22,624 nt of DNA from the NCBI GenBank assembly GCA_003519375.1, contig DOWV01000250.1, forward strand, positions 1 to 22,624, written 5' to 3'. The position numbers were made by a program, and so were the translations under genes. This DNA comes from Bacteroidota bacterium (lineage in GTDB: Bacteria > Bacteroidota > Ignavibacteria > UBA10030). Shown piece by piece: positions 15,116-22,624 of the stretch. Below the pieces are notes generated by a model. It made no database searches and was not told where the DNA came from. It saw nothing but the letters and a program-made list of their open reading frames with translations. Each line of letters begins with the position of its first letter. The stretch's first letter is position 1.

Positions 15116-15964
15116 ATGATTTCGAGAGATCCCAAAGTCTGCCTGATCACCGGAGCCACTTCCGGCATTGGGAAAGCGGCCGCCATCTCCCTGGCGCGAC
15201 AGGGGTTTAAGCTGGTGCTGGTGGGCCGGGCGCAGGAAAAGAGCGAGAAAGTCCGGCAAGGAATCAAGGAGGTCTTACCGAATTCGACACCCGAGGTCTA
15301 CATCGGCGACCTCTCCTCGCGCCAATCCATCGGTGCACTCGCGAAGGATATTCGGTCAGCCCATCCCCGAATCGACGTACTGATCAATAATGCGGGCGGC
15401 ATATTTGGAAGCCGGGTATTGACCGCCGAGGGAATCGAATATACATTTGCCCTCAATCACCTTGGTTACTTCTCGCTCACGAACCGGCTCCTCGACACGT
15501 TACAGGCTGCCGGGGATGCCCGGATCGTCAACGTGAGCTCGCAGGTTCATAAGTTCAGCAAGATCGATCTCGGCGATCTCAGTTCCAGCGGCGGCTACAA
15601 TGCGATGAAAGCGTACGCTCAGTCGAAGCTCGCGAACTTGCTCTTCACGTACGAGCTTTCGCGCCGGCTCGCCGGCACGAAGATTACAGTCAATGCTCTC
15701 CATCCGGGCGGCGTTCGGACCAATTTCGGTCGCGAACTTCCCGGCCTCGCAGGGATCTTCTTCCGTCATTTCGGCCTTTTCCTCCGATCACCGGAGAAAG
15801 GGGCAGAGACGCTGATCTGGCTTGCATCATCGGACCAGGTTGCAGGTGTCACCGGCAAGTACTTCCTCGATAAGCGTGAGATTCGGTCCTCCAACATCTC
15901 GTACGATCTTGCTCTCGCCAAACAACTTTGGGACGTCAGCAGCAAGCTGACCGCGCTGGATTGA
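15116..15964 (+). CDS. Short-chain dehydrogenase/reductase (retinol dehydrogenase-like SDR)
   Basis: A 282-residue classical SDR of usual or slightly long size, with no signal peptide, acting in the cytoplasm. The NAD(P)-binding glycine motif is TGATSGIGK at 12-20, NNAG is at 91-94, and the catalytic Ser (141/142, NVSS) and Tyr167-x3-Lys171 (YAQSK) are all present. LHPGGVRTNF (195-204) is the usual post-catalytic segment of the retinol dehydrogenase/WW-oxidoreductase-like group. Arg38 after the second strand (VGR) favours NADP over NAD. The ATG at 15116 is chosen because the product then begins right before the first Rossmann strand and lies just after the predicted promoter. No strong Shine-Dalgarno sequence is seen. 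The DUF116 gene starts one base after its stop, so the two are translationally coupled. Substrate unknown. Confidence 0.88.
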   Translation: MISRDPKVCLITGATSGIGKAAAISLARQGFKLVLVGRAQEKSEKVRQGIKEVLPNSTPEVYIGDLSSRQSIGALAKDIRSAHPRIDVLINNAGGIFGSRVLTAEGIEYTFALNHLGYFSLTNRLLDTLQAAGDARIVNVSSQVHKFSKIDLGDLSSSGGYNAMKAYAQSKLANLLFTYELSRRLAGTKITVNALHPGGVRTNFGRELPGLAGIFFRHFGLFLRSPEKGAETLIWLASSDQVAGVTGKYFLDKREIRSSNISYDLALAKQLWDVSSKLTALD

Positions 15965-15965
15965 C

Positions 15966-16778
15966 ATGGAGACGATCGCGCAGACTTCCGCCGAACAATT
16001 TGCAGGCAAGACATACTCGTTGCGGCCGGATGGATCTGGTCCCGACGGGTACTACCGGTTGATCGAACAGGTTGCGGATTCATTGCTGCCGGGTGGAACT
16101 TCGCTCTCCGACCTGCTTGACACCGTCCGTTGGCTTGGAGCAGGCAAGCGAAACATCCGCCGGCTGCTCAAGTCAAATCGATCCACGCCCGACACCCGCC
16201 TGCTCGAGACTCTTCGTTCGACCCTTTCTCCTTACACAACGTCAACGTCAGGTCACCTCAAGCACCTGAGAGCGTTCGACAGGCTTGACCGAACTCTGAC
16301 GACCACAGAGGAGCAGCACCACCTTTTCATGCTGGAGATTGAACTCGGCAACAGGCTTCATGCCGAACAGTTCCGCAGTGCGGACCTGAAAATTGCGATG
16401 CTCCCTCATTGCCTTCGTGATCTCGATGCCGAGTGCCGCGCGGCCGAACGGGATATCGACTACGTGTGCAAAGGGTGCACGGACGCCTGCAACGTCAACC
16501 TTGCGAGCAGAGTGCTCCGCCTTCACAAGGTAAAACCATACATCCGGATGGAAGCAGATCTGAAGTCGCTCTTTCGGAAGATCAGGAAGAACGGAGAGAC
16601 AGTTGGAGTTCTGGGGATAGCTTGCGTTCCTGAGCTTGCGAAGGGGATGAGGTTGTGTCACAAGTACGGGGTTCCGGCGGTCGGCGTACCTCTCGATGCC
16701 AATCGATGCGCCAGGTGGTGGGGAACGTTTTATCCGAACACGGTGAATCTGGAGAAATTGGAGAGTCTGCTAAGCTAG
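15966..16778 (+). CDS. DUF116-type cysteine-rich protein of unknown function
   Basis: A 270-residue soluble protein. The C-terminal half (about 140-255) matches the DUF116 pattern: MLPHCLRD (145-152), a cysteine cluster CKGCTDAC (168-175), VLGIACVPEL (215-224) and GVPAVGVPLDANRC (235-248). Cysteines at 149, 157, 168, 171, 175, 220, 231 and 248 are enough for one or two metal or Fe-S sites. This is inference, as the family's function is not established. The N-terminal 130 residues are helical and charged and I do not recognise them. The ATG follows the SDR stop by one base, so the two genes are almost certainly co-expressed. A redox or cofactor partnership with the SDR is possible. A REP palindrome starts 2 nt after its stop and may end the transcript. 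Confidence 0.75.
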   Translation: METIAQTSAEQFAGKTYSLRPDGSGPDGYYRLIEQVADSLLPGGTSLSDLLDTVRWLGAGKRNIRRLLKSNRSTPDTRLLETLRSTLSPYTTSTSGHLKHLRAFDRLDRTLTTTEEQHHLFMLEIELGNRLHAEQFRSADLKIAMLPHCLRDLDAECRAAERDIDYVCKGCTDACNVNLASRVLRLHKVKPYIRMEADLKSLFRKIRKNGETVGVLGIACVPELAKGMRLCHKYGVPAVGVPLDANRCARWWGTFYPNTVNLEKLESLLS

Positions 16779-16780
16779 GA

Positions 16781-16827
16781 AGGTGCCACGCACCTCGACG
16801 GGGACTCTCCTAGGGTGCGTGGCACCT
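16781..16827. repeat. REP-like palindrome, left side of RAYT gene
   Basis: Perfect 14-nt arms AGGTGCCACGCACC (16781-16794) and GGTGCGTGGCACCT (16814-16827) enclose a 19-nt loop. The element is nearly the same as the palindrome at 17491-17538 and has matching compensatory arm changes. It lies 2 nt past the DUF116 stop and 39 nt beyond the RAYT stop, so it could serve as a shared bidirectional terminator. Confidence 0.88.
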
Positions 16828-16866
16828 CGCTGAGAATCAACTCCCGTTCGAGCAAAGATGCGTTTT

Positions 16867-17445
16867 CTAGTCGAGGTAGATCTTCCGCAGCTTTTTTACC
16901 AGCTCATCCGGAGGTTCGTACTCAAGGACAAAACGTGAGTACTCAGCAGGCGAGGGAACGTATGTATTCCAGATAATCTCCGAACCAAACCCTCTCTTCC
17001 GCTTCCCGATCCATTCCAGGTAGTCAGAGAATCTCCAATCTTCCAAAGCACTAACTAAGCGAGCTTCGAGCGGATTCCGGTGGACATAGCGACAGAGGTA
17101 GATCAGGTACTCTTCACTATCAATTACCTTCGCTTTGAATCGTTCCTCAAATAGTGTCCCTCTTCTGTGGTACAATTCGTTGAAGGCTTTCACATAGCGA
17201 TTGAAAATCTGCTGCATGTCAACGCTCAGAGGGCGTTCCGTCTCTTGACGTATCACAAAATGAAAGTGATTCGGCATCAGGCAGTACGCGATCATCGCGA
17301 TACGATTTGATGCCAACGTACCGGCCACCAAATTCAACAAGAACTTGTAGTTTCGTTCTTCCTTGAAAATGTCCTGACGGTCACACCCACGATTGTAAAC
17401 GTGATAGTATTTGCCCTGAATAAACTCTGCGTCCGTTCTTGCCAC
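16867..17445 (-). CDS. REP-associated tyrosine transposase (RAYT, IS200-like Y1 family)
   Basis: A 192-residue single-domain DNA-nicking enzyme of the Y1/HUH superfamily. YYHVYNRG (13-20) is the typical first strand. PNHFHFV at 58-64 carries the HUH histidines His60 and His62. The likely nucleophile Tyr84 is in the FNRYVKAFN helix, followed by GTLFEERFKAK, and YVHRNPLEA (120-128) is the family's conserved C-terminal helix. The start is GTG at 17445, with GGGAG about 9 nt upstream; no in-frame ATG fits as well. Length and motifs are complete, so the gene looks intact. Related palindromes on both sides identify its probable substrates. RAYTs are usually single copy and domesticated rather than freely mobile. 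Confidence 0.93.
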   Translation of the reverse strand: MARTDAEFIQGKYYHVYNRGCDRQDIFKEERNYKFLLNLVAGTLASNRIAMIAYCLMPNHFHFVIRQETERPLSVDMQQIFNRYVKAFNELYHRRGTLFEERFKAKVIDSEEYLIYLCRYVHRNPLEARLVSALEDWRFSDYLEWIGKRKRGFGSEIIWNTYVPSPAEYSRFVLEYEPPDELVKKLRKIYLD

Positions 17446-17490
17446 AATCGATGACTCCCAGATCGTTCAAGTCCGATTTCCTTCGTGTGA

Positions 17491-17538
17491 AGATGCCACG
17501 CACTTCAACGCGAACCCTCATGAAAGTGCGTGGCATCT
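17491..17538. repeat. REP-like palindrome, right side of RAYT gene
   Basis: Perfect 15-nt arms AGATGCCACGCACTT (17491-17505) and AAGTGCGTGGCATCT (17524-17538) enclose an 18-nt loop. Compared with the left copy, both arms carry matching substitutions (G to A on one side, C to T on the other) that keep the stem paired. It ends 7 nt after the stop of the GH38 gene and starts 45 nt upstream of the RAYT start. Confidence 0.88.
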
Positions 17539-17545
17539 CATCGGG

Positions 17546-20500
17546 CTATTGCGGTTCAAGAACCAGATACGCCGATCCATACCGCCCGACTCCGATCTTT
17601 CCCGGCACCTGATTCCCACGGCCGCCATCCACGTCGCTCATGAAGACCCTCATTGCCTTTCCCCTCCACTTCAGCTCCACGGCTTGCGGTTTAGACGTCG
17701 GATTGTAAAGAGTGACGTGGAGTGCGGAGCTCGACTCCAACGGTTTCGTGGAGAGAGCAAGCACCTCTGATGATCCCAGGTCGAACGAGAGGGTCTGCGC
17801 TGTCGCAGCCGAATCGGGAAATGATACGATCAAAGGCTGACGTTGCTCCACACCAAACCTCACAGCTGAAGCGGGATCGAACCTGCCGTGAGGACGAACA
17901 GCGAAACGAAAAGCAGCCGGGCCCTCCTGATCGGCTTTGTAATTCGTATGCCAGTAGTTGTTCATCAGATACGAATAGAAATTCTGAGCAGGCCCTATTT
18001 CCGACATCCAGGGTTTCTCGGCATTGATGCTGCCGATTTCTATGAGCGGGGCGTCGGGAGTAGCCCAGATCACACCGCGCTCGGCGTTCGAGACATCCAC
18101 CCAGCTTTGAACCGAAAAGAAGTTCTTGCATGAACCTGGTATTTGCTCCAACTCCGGCCGGACGATTCCCCACGCAACGTCATACCGCAGTTCTCCTCCC
18201 GGCACGTCGAACGGAAACGCAAGATGAACAGCTTCCTTCGTCCGTATCGCTTTCTTGTCGAATCTGTTGATGATGTCCACCCGGTCCAGATCTTCAACGA
18301 GACGAACTTCGTACGAGTAGGCGTTGCATCCCGGCGCCTCGGCTTCGACGACGAGTGAGGAGATAAGTCCTCCTTTTTCACCCAGACGGATCTTCACCTT
18401 CTGGAGATGTTGGGAATCCTGAGGATCCTTCCCGGGCACATACACATACTCGTTCAGTCCGTTTCCCTTCCCCACATCGACGAGATTGATTCCATTTTTT
18501 CTCAACATCATCGATTCGAGCGCTCCGCTCCCTGGATTGATGGAAACGCGAATCGTCCTATTCTCAAGCGTGTTGCCAACAATCTGCACGGAACCCGGAT
18601 CGAGCGCCTTGCCCTTCCTGATACGATATTGTTTCGATGAGAACGCTGGAAGATCCTTGATCAACACGGCCAATTCGCCAGTCGAAAGGCGTTGAGACGG
18701 CACCACATTCCCGAGTTGATCGACGACCATGTCGCCGGCGGAACTCTGCTCAGCCGGCAACATGACCAGATCGGTTCGCGGCCATGAATGCGTATTGATC
18801 ACAATGAAACTTGAGTCGTTGCGTCCGGTTCCTCGCCTGCCAAGCGCCCTCGCGAGAAGCGCTCTGGACAAGCTATCGGCGTCCGTGGCAAACCGCCGCT
18901 TGATCTCCCACTGTCCCCTGACAAACGGCAAGTCGGGCTCGGACACGCTGTTGTGGGCTCCCCAGGTGTGCTCGTCGTAGAGCACCACGTTTCTCCACGC
19001 CACTGAAAAATCCGCTGCCGGATACGAACGCGGATCGCGCATCGCCCAGACCGCACCGGCCTGAATGAGCCGATCGGCCGCCTGCCTGTTCAACATCGTC
19101 TCATAGGCCGATGAAGCGGCTCCGTCTTCCCAGTACGGCGTGAAATCGCCCGAATAAACCGGCAAGGACGCTCCATAGTGGAGCTCGAACTCGTGGAACA
19201 TCTCGGCGTGCGTGGCAATGAGTAGCTTGGGGCTTTCGTACGTTTCGTTCCACCTCTTTACGAAGTCTGAAAGCCTTGGATCAGGCGGCCCATTGTCTCC
19301 TCCGATGGTGTACGGAAGCTGGACAATTTCGTACGGATAGTTCGACTCATCAAGCTTGCGCAGAAGTTTGAAGATCTTGTCATCACCGAGTTTTGTAAGA
19401 TCCCCTTCATGGAAACTGGCATAGCTGGCGGCAGCGACCCAGGTAAGGATCCGCTCCTGTCCCGATTGCGAAACCCAGTAGAACGGTTTATCACCCAGTG
19501 TTTCGATCGTGGAGCCGATTCGATCTCCTGGATTGGGTGAAATGGAAAAGTATTTCACGCCGCTGTGCGCCAATGCCGGTACAATTCCCCAAGTGAACCC
19601 GGGGACATCGGAAACGAGAGCTGATGTGATTTCGAACTGATATTTCGATTTCAGGCTGCGTGCAAACTCCGTGAAATGGTTCATCTCCTCCGTGCCCGCC
19701 AATCCCGTGAGAACATTGGCGTAAAGCCCGTTCAATCCGATTCTCCCGCTTCGAATCGCTTCGATGACGGCCCGGCGGTCTTCCTCGGGCCGTTCCCGGA
19801 GATATCCGTCGAGCGCCCAGAGAACTTCCATGTTCCACTTGAAGCGGGCCTCCGGGGGATAGTCTTTTGTTTGTGCGATGATCTGCAGAGCCTCGTCCAA
19901 GTTGCGCCATTGCTTCCTTTCGATGTTGGGCTGAAGGTCGGTGTAGCCAATATCGTTATGCGAATAGGAAAGCAAATAAATATCTCGCCTTTTTACGGGT
20001 TTGGCAGTCACAGTCCTCATGGCAACCTGCACGCCATTCAGCGTGAGGGAAAGCGCAATCTTCCTCTCGGCCTTCACCGCCTGCAAAGGGATCAAGAACA
20101 CATTCGAGCCGATCTCAAGCGGTTTCGACGTCACCACTCTGCTTCCGTACGAGATTTGGATCATCCTTCCCGGCTGTAGGTTGTCGAGGCTCAGGCGCAG
20201 CAATTGCGTTGCACCCAGCGGCCCACGGCGCAGGACGGGCTCCGTCCGCACGCGCGGTTCGGACGAAAAGGTGTACTGAAACGTCATGAACCAATCGGCG
20301 CATTCTGCATCCTCACCGATCACTTCAAGCTTCAGCGGTTTTCCGGATGGAATCACCGCGCGTGGGATCTCAAGCAACATCGTCCCAAACAAGTCACCGA
20401 CTCTGTCAACCACTGCAGCATCGAATGAAAGGATCGATCCGTTGGGAGCCTTCACAGACCAGTGTCTGGCTGTGCTGTCTTTTCGGTTTTGGAATGTGAA

Positions 20501-20896
20501 CCAGCGCTCCCCGTTGACCAGCATGGTAAAGGAGTGAACCTCGCCCTGATTCTGGAAACCTTCCCGCTCAAGCCCTGCAAGCCAGAGGAACCGGTAGAAT
20601 TCTCCCGCATATCTTCGTGGAACAGAAACGGTTTCCCAGGCGATGCTCCTGACATCCTTCCGGGCTCGCGCCAATAACGCGATCTCGGCATCCGGATGCG
20701 ACGACCGGTATTGAATCAGCTGGCCCGACAGCGTCCGCCGATAGCCGTTCAGATACGTCAAGGGCGGGGTGCCGCTCCTGGAGCCGGCGGCCTCGGAGAT
20801 GTTCACGCGGATTTGATTGCCAGCCTGCCGCGCGAGAAGCGGCCCGACGAACATCACCGGGAAAAGTGCTGCAAGAAGGAATCGACGAATGGGCAT
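17546..20896 (-). CDS. Secreted GH38 alpha-mannosidase-like glycosidase with large N-terminal accessory region
   Basis: A 1116-residue exported enzyme, expected to hydrolyse alpha-linked mannose or a related sugar with a bound divalent metal. The ATG at 20896 is preferred because GGAG lies 7 nt upstream and a signal peptide (PIRRFLLAALFPVMF) then begins at once. Other ATGs lie at 20902 and 20971. Residues of about 25-300 form an accessory beta-rich region I cannot assign. The GH38 barrel starts near 305. YSHNDIGYTD holds metal ligands His312 and Asp314. DVPGFTWG places the nucleophile Asp at about 430. DEHTWGAH (641-648) supplies the late metal ligand His. The C-terminal third is a beta-sandwich as in other GH38 enzymes. 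The first motif reads HNDIGY rather than the classical HNDPGW, so this is a divergent subgroup. It stands alone, next to the RAYT module. Confidence 0.85.
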   Translation of the reverse strand: MPIRRFLLAALFPVMFVGPLLARQAGNQIRVNISEAAGSRSGTPPLTYLNGYRRTLSGQLIQYRSSHPDAEIALLARARKDVRSIAWETVSVPRRYAGEFYRFLWLAGLEREGFQNQGEVHSFTMLVNGERWFTFQNRKDSTARHWSVKAPNGSILSFDAAVVDRVGDLFGTMLLEIPRAVIPSGKPLKLEVIGEDAECADWFMTFQYTFSSEPRVRTEPVLRRGPLGATQLLRLSLDNLQPGRMIQISYGSRVVTSKPLEIGSNVFLIPLQAVKAERKIALSLTLNGVQVAMRTVTAKPVKRRDIYLLSYSHNDIGYTDLQPNIERKQWRNLDEALQIIAQTKDYPPEARFKWNMEVLWALDGYLRERPEEDRRAVIEAIRSGRIGLNGLYANVLTGLAGTEEMNHFTEFARSLKSKYQFEITSALVSDVPGFTWGIVPALAHSGVKYFSISPNPGDRIGSTIETLGDKPFYWVSQSGQERILTWVAAASYASFHEGDLTKLGDDKIFKLLRKLDESNYPYEIVQLPYTIGGDNGPPDPRLSDFVKRWNETYESPKLLIATHAEMFHEFELHYGASLPVYSGDFTPYWEDGAASSAYETMLNRQAADRLIQAGAVWAMRDPRSYPAADFSVAWRNVVLYDEHTWGAHNSVSEPDLPFVRGQWEIKRRFATDADSLSRALLARALGRRGTGRNDSSFIVINTHSWPRTDLVMLPAEQSSAGDMVVDQLGNVVPSQRLSTGELAVLIKDLPAFSSKQYRIRKGKALDPGSVQIVGNTLENRTIRVSINPGSGALESMMLRKNGINLVDVGKGNGLNEYVYVPGKDPQDSQHLQKVKIRLGEKGGLISSLVVEAEAPGCNAYSYEVRLVEDLDRVDIINRFDKKAIRTKEAVHLAFPFDVPGGELRYDVAWGIVRPELEQIPGSCKNFFSVQSWVDVSNAERGVIWATPDAPLIEIGSINAEKPWMSEIGPAQNFYSYLMNNYWHTNYKADQEGPAAFRFAVRPHGRFDPASAVRFGVEQRQPLIVSFPDSAATAQTLSFDLGSSEVLALSTKPLESSSALHVTLYNPTSKPQAVELKWRGKAMRVFMSDVDGGRGNQVPGKIGVGRYGSAYLVLEPQ

Positions 20897-21063
20897 AGCC
20901 ATGCTCCAATGGTGGGCGGACTGAATCGGCGTTTGTGAGTTCACAGGGAATGGAGCATGAGCATACTGCAAGTACCAATCAACGAATCTCGGAGCGATCG
21001 AGAAAAGGGAGGGCGGGAAGATCGAAATCGTTCATCACTTCATTGCAGCGTCCCCGGAACCGA

Positions 21064-22624
21064 CTATCGCCGGCGCGTAACGCGGAACACTTCCTCGATC
21101 GATGTGATGCCGGCAAGCGCCTTTTGGATTCCATCAAAGTACATATCGCGATATCCTCCGGCATCGGCTAGAGTTGTCAGTTTGCTGGTCGAGATCTCCG
21201 TTGCAATAAGATCGCGCATTTCATCAGTAACAACGAGGACTTCATGGATGGAGATTCTCCCCTTGTAGCCAAACCCGTTGCATGCATTACAGCCACGGGG
21301 CTTGAACAGAGTAATGCCGGGCGGCAGGTGCGCCAATCCCGCCGACTCCAGCAACGCCGAGTCAGGTTCGTACTCCTCATTACAGCGGGTGCACAGACGG
21401 CGCACCAGGCGTTGGGCCAAAACGCCGACAACAGCGGAAGCCACGTAGAACGGCTCGATACCAAGGTTGATCATTCTCGGGATTGCCCCGATGGCATCGT
21501 TTGTATGAAGCGTACTCAGAACAAGGTGTCCGGTCAACGCGGCTTCAGTGGCAATCGTGCCCGTTTCCGCATCGCGGATCTCTCCGATGAGCACTACGTT
21601 GGGATCCTGGCGGAGAATAGAGCGAAGCGCTGTCGCAAACGTCAGTCCACGCTCAGCCATCACCTGCACCTGATTGACGAGGTCAAGCTTATACTCAACC
21701 GGGTTCTCCACGGTCGTGATGTTGCGACTGATGTTCTTTATTTCGTTGAGGCCGGCATAGAGCGTTGTCGTCTTGCCGCTGCCGGTAGGTCCAGTGACGA
21801 GAACGATTCCATTGGGATGGGAAAGAAGCGAGCGGAACTTGGTGACGTTCTCCTGAGAAAAGCCAAGGTTATCGAGGCTGTACATCATCGCGTTTTTGCC
21901 CAACAGACGGAGAACCATTTTTTCTCCGTGGAGGAGCGGCAGCGTGCTGACGCGGACGTCGAACACGCGGTCCGCAAACGTAAGGGAAATACGTCCGTCC
22001 TGTGGGATGGCGCGCTCGAACATGTCCATGGATGCGCGCGACTTTAGTACAGCGATGATTCCCTGGTGTGCATTCATGGGCAGGGAGACGATGCGCTGCA
22101 GGACTCCGTCCACACGGAATCGTACCATCATCTCACGTTCGCCTGGCTCGATGTGAATGTCGCTGGTGCCGGATTTCGCGGCACGAAGCAGCAACTCATC
22201 CACAATCTTCGACATCGTCGTTTCGCTGTCAGAGTCGATCTCGCGGACAGTTCCCTCGCCATCCCGATTCCGAACATCATACCTGGAAAGGTCGATCGCT
22301 GAGCCGATACGTCCGAGTTTATCGAGCGCCCCGCCGTATTTCTGAAGCGCGGCCTCGAAATCAGAGATGGAGGTAACAACAGGCAGAACGCGGGAACGGA
22401 CGATCTTCTGAAGTTCTGCGCGCTGGGTCTGAGACGGCGGGTCGATGAACGCGATCGTCAGTTCGAGGCCAATCAGGAAGACGGGAAGTGCACGGTAACG
22501 GAGGATTTCATCTTCTGTCAATATATTCGATGGTGCGGCGTCCATCTCCGTCGCGATCTTCATCCGCGCGACGCCGGTCGCCTTCACGATGGCGTTGACC
22601 ACGTCCTCTTCCGAAATTCCAAGG
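21064..22624 (-). CDS. GspE/PilB family secretion or pilus assembly ATPase, 5' end cut by window edge
   Basis: The frame is open to the right edge (visible residues begin LGISEEDVVNAIVK), so the true start lies outside; 519 residues are visible. An N-terminal MshEN/T2SSE-type domain (visible 1-95) leads into the RecA-like ATPase. Walker A is GPTGSGKTTTL at about 278, the Asp box is TTVENPVEY, Walker B is VVLIGEIRDAET, and the His box is STLHTND. A tetracysteine zinc site (CTRC near 411-414 and CNAC near 445-448) is typical of GspE/PilB and absent from PilT retraction motors. The protein powers type II secretion or type IV pilus extension from the cytoplasmic face. Which of the two cannot be told without neighbours beyond the edge. 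It has no obvious link to the glycosidases, except that type II secretion can export them. Confidence 0.93.
   Translation of the reverse strand, partial: LGISEEDVVNAIVKATGVARMKIATEMDAAPSNILTEDEILRYRALPVFLIGLELTIAFIDPPSQTQRAELQKIVRSRVLPVVTSISDFEAALQKYGGALDKLGRIGSAIDLSRYDVRNRDGEGTVREIDSDSETTMSKIVDELLLRAAKSGTSDIHIEPGEREMMVRFRVDGVLQRIVSLPMNAHQGIIAVLKSRASMDMFERAIPQDGRISLTFADRVFDVRVSTLPLLHGEKMVLRLLGKNAMMYSLDNLGFSQENVTKFRSLLSHPNGIVLVTGPTGSGKTTTLYAGLNEIKNISRNITTVENPVEYKLDLVNQVQVMAERGLTFATALRSILRQDPNVVLIGEIRDAETGTIATEAALTGHLVLSTLHTNDAIGAIPRMINLGIEPFYVASAVVGVLAQRLVRRLCTRCNEEYEPDSALLESAGLAHLPPGITLFKPRGCNACNGFGYKGRISIHEVLVVTDEMRDLIATEISTSKLTTLADAGGYRDMYFDGIQKALAGITSIEEVFRVTRRR

Larger units (their letters stand above)
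16781..17538. mobile_element. RAYT/REP module: transposase gene bracketed by two related palindromes
   Basis: The module consists of a left palindrome, the minus-strand RAYT gene and a right palindrome, about 0.76 kb in all, between the 3' ends of two convergent genes (DUF116 and GH38). RAYT enzymes are known to be associated with REP palindromes and are thought to spread them. The outer limits are inferred from the palindromes, and no target-site duplication was recognised. Confidence 0.65.

Noticed and set aside
14901..20930. The 10-mer CTGAATCGGC about 20 nt upstream of both the GH29 and GH38 starts (14901-14910 and 20921-20930), as a shared operator
   Set aside because: Many 10-nt matches are expected by chance in a window of this length, the site is not palindromic, and no third copy was seen before other glycosidase genes.

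Overview
This 22.6 kb window comes from a bacterial chromosome of moderate to high GC content. It is dominated by secreted carbohydrate-degrading enzymes encoded on the minus strand. The gene content suggests a free-living polysaccharide degrader, perhaps from the Bacteroidota/Ignavibacteriota side or a similar environmental phylum: many signal-peptide glycosidases with PA14 or CBM domains, two Tat-exported enzymes, a RAYT transposase with REP palindromes, and intergenic repeats of the 'cacgaag' and 'acacagagag' kinds. The phylum is an inference and no marker gene settles it. No SusC/SusD pair, transporter, rRNA, tRNA or CRISPR array is visible.

Layout. 1-2093 (minus) is a secreted clan GH-D/GH36-like glycosidase that runs off the left edge. 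2438-3697 (minus) is a Tat-signal M24 aminopeptidase-like protein, followed by a strong hairpin. 3892-5229 (minus) is a GH43 enzyme with a C-terminal CBM6-like domain. 5442-6620 (minus) holds a CPBP membrane protease and a CopD-like membrane protein. 6796-9315 (minus) is a GH3 enzyme with an inserted PA14 domain. 9351-10742 (minus) is a Tat-signal Gfo/Idh/MocA oxidoreductase. 10809-11150 (minus) is a COG3254 sugar mutarotase. 11325-12461 (minus) is a cytidylyltransferase-GHMP kinase fusion. 12563-12784 (minus) is a decayed GH95-like relic. 12819-14879 (minus) is a GH29 alpha-L-fucosidase. On the plus strand, 15116-16778 is a two-gene SDR/DUF116 unit behind a sigma70-like promoter. 16781-17538 is a RAYT transposase module bounded by two REP palindromes. 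17546-20896 (minus) is a large GH38 alpha-mannosidase-like enzyme. 21064-22624 (minus) is a GspE/PilB-type ATPase that runs off the right edge.

How the genes may work together. The most coherent group is 10809-14879: a secreted fucosidase, a relic of a second fucosidase-type enzyme, a sugar kinase fused to a nucleotidyltransferase, and a deoxysugar mutarotase. A plausible reading is release of L-fucose (or L-rhamnose), anomer conversion, phosphorylation at C1 and then formation of an NDP-sugar. This would be salvage rather than catabolism, because no isomerase or aldolase is present. The fusion kinase, whose GHMP half is compact and whose partner is a HIGH-motif nucleotidyltransferase, is the best candidate for an under-described activity. 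The flanking GH36-like, GH43, GH3 and GH38 enzymes would strip other sugars from the same complex glycans.
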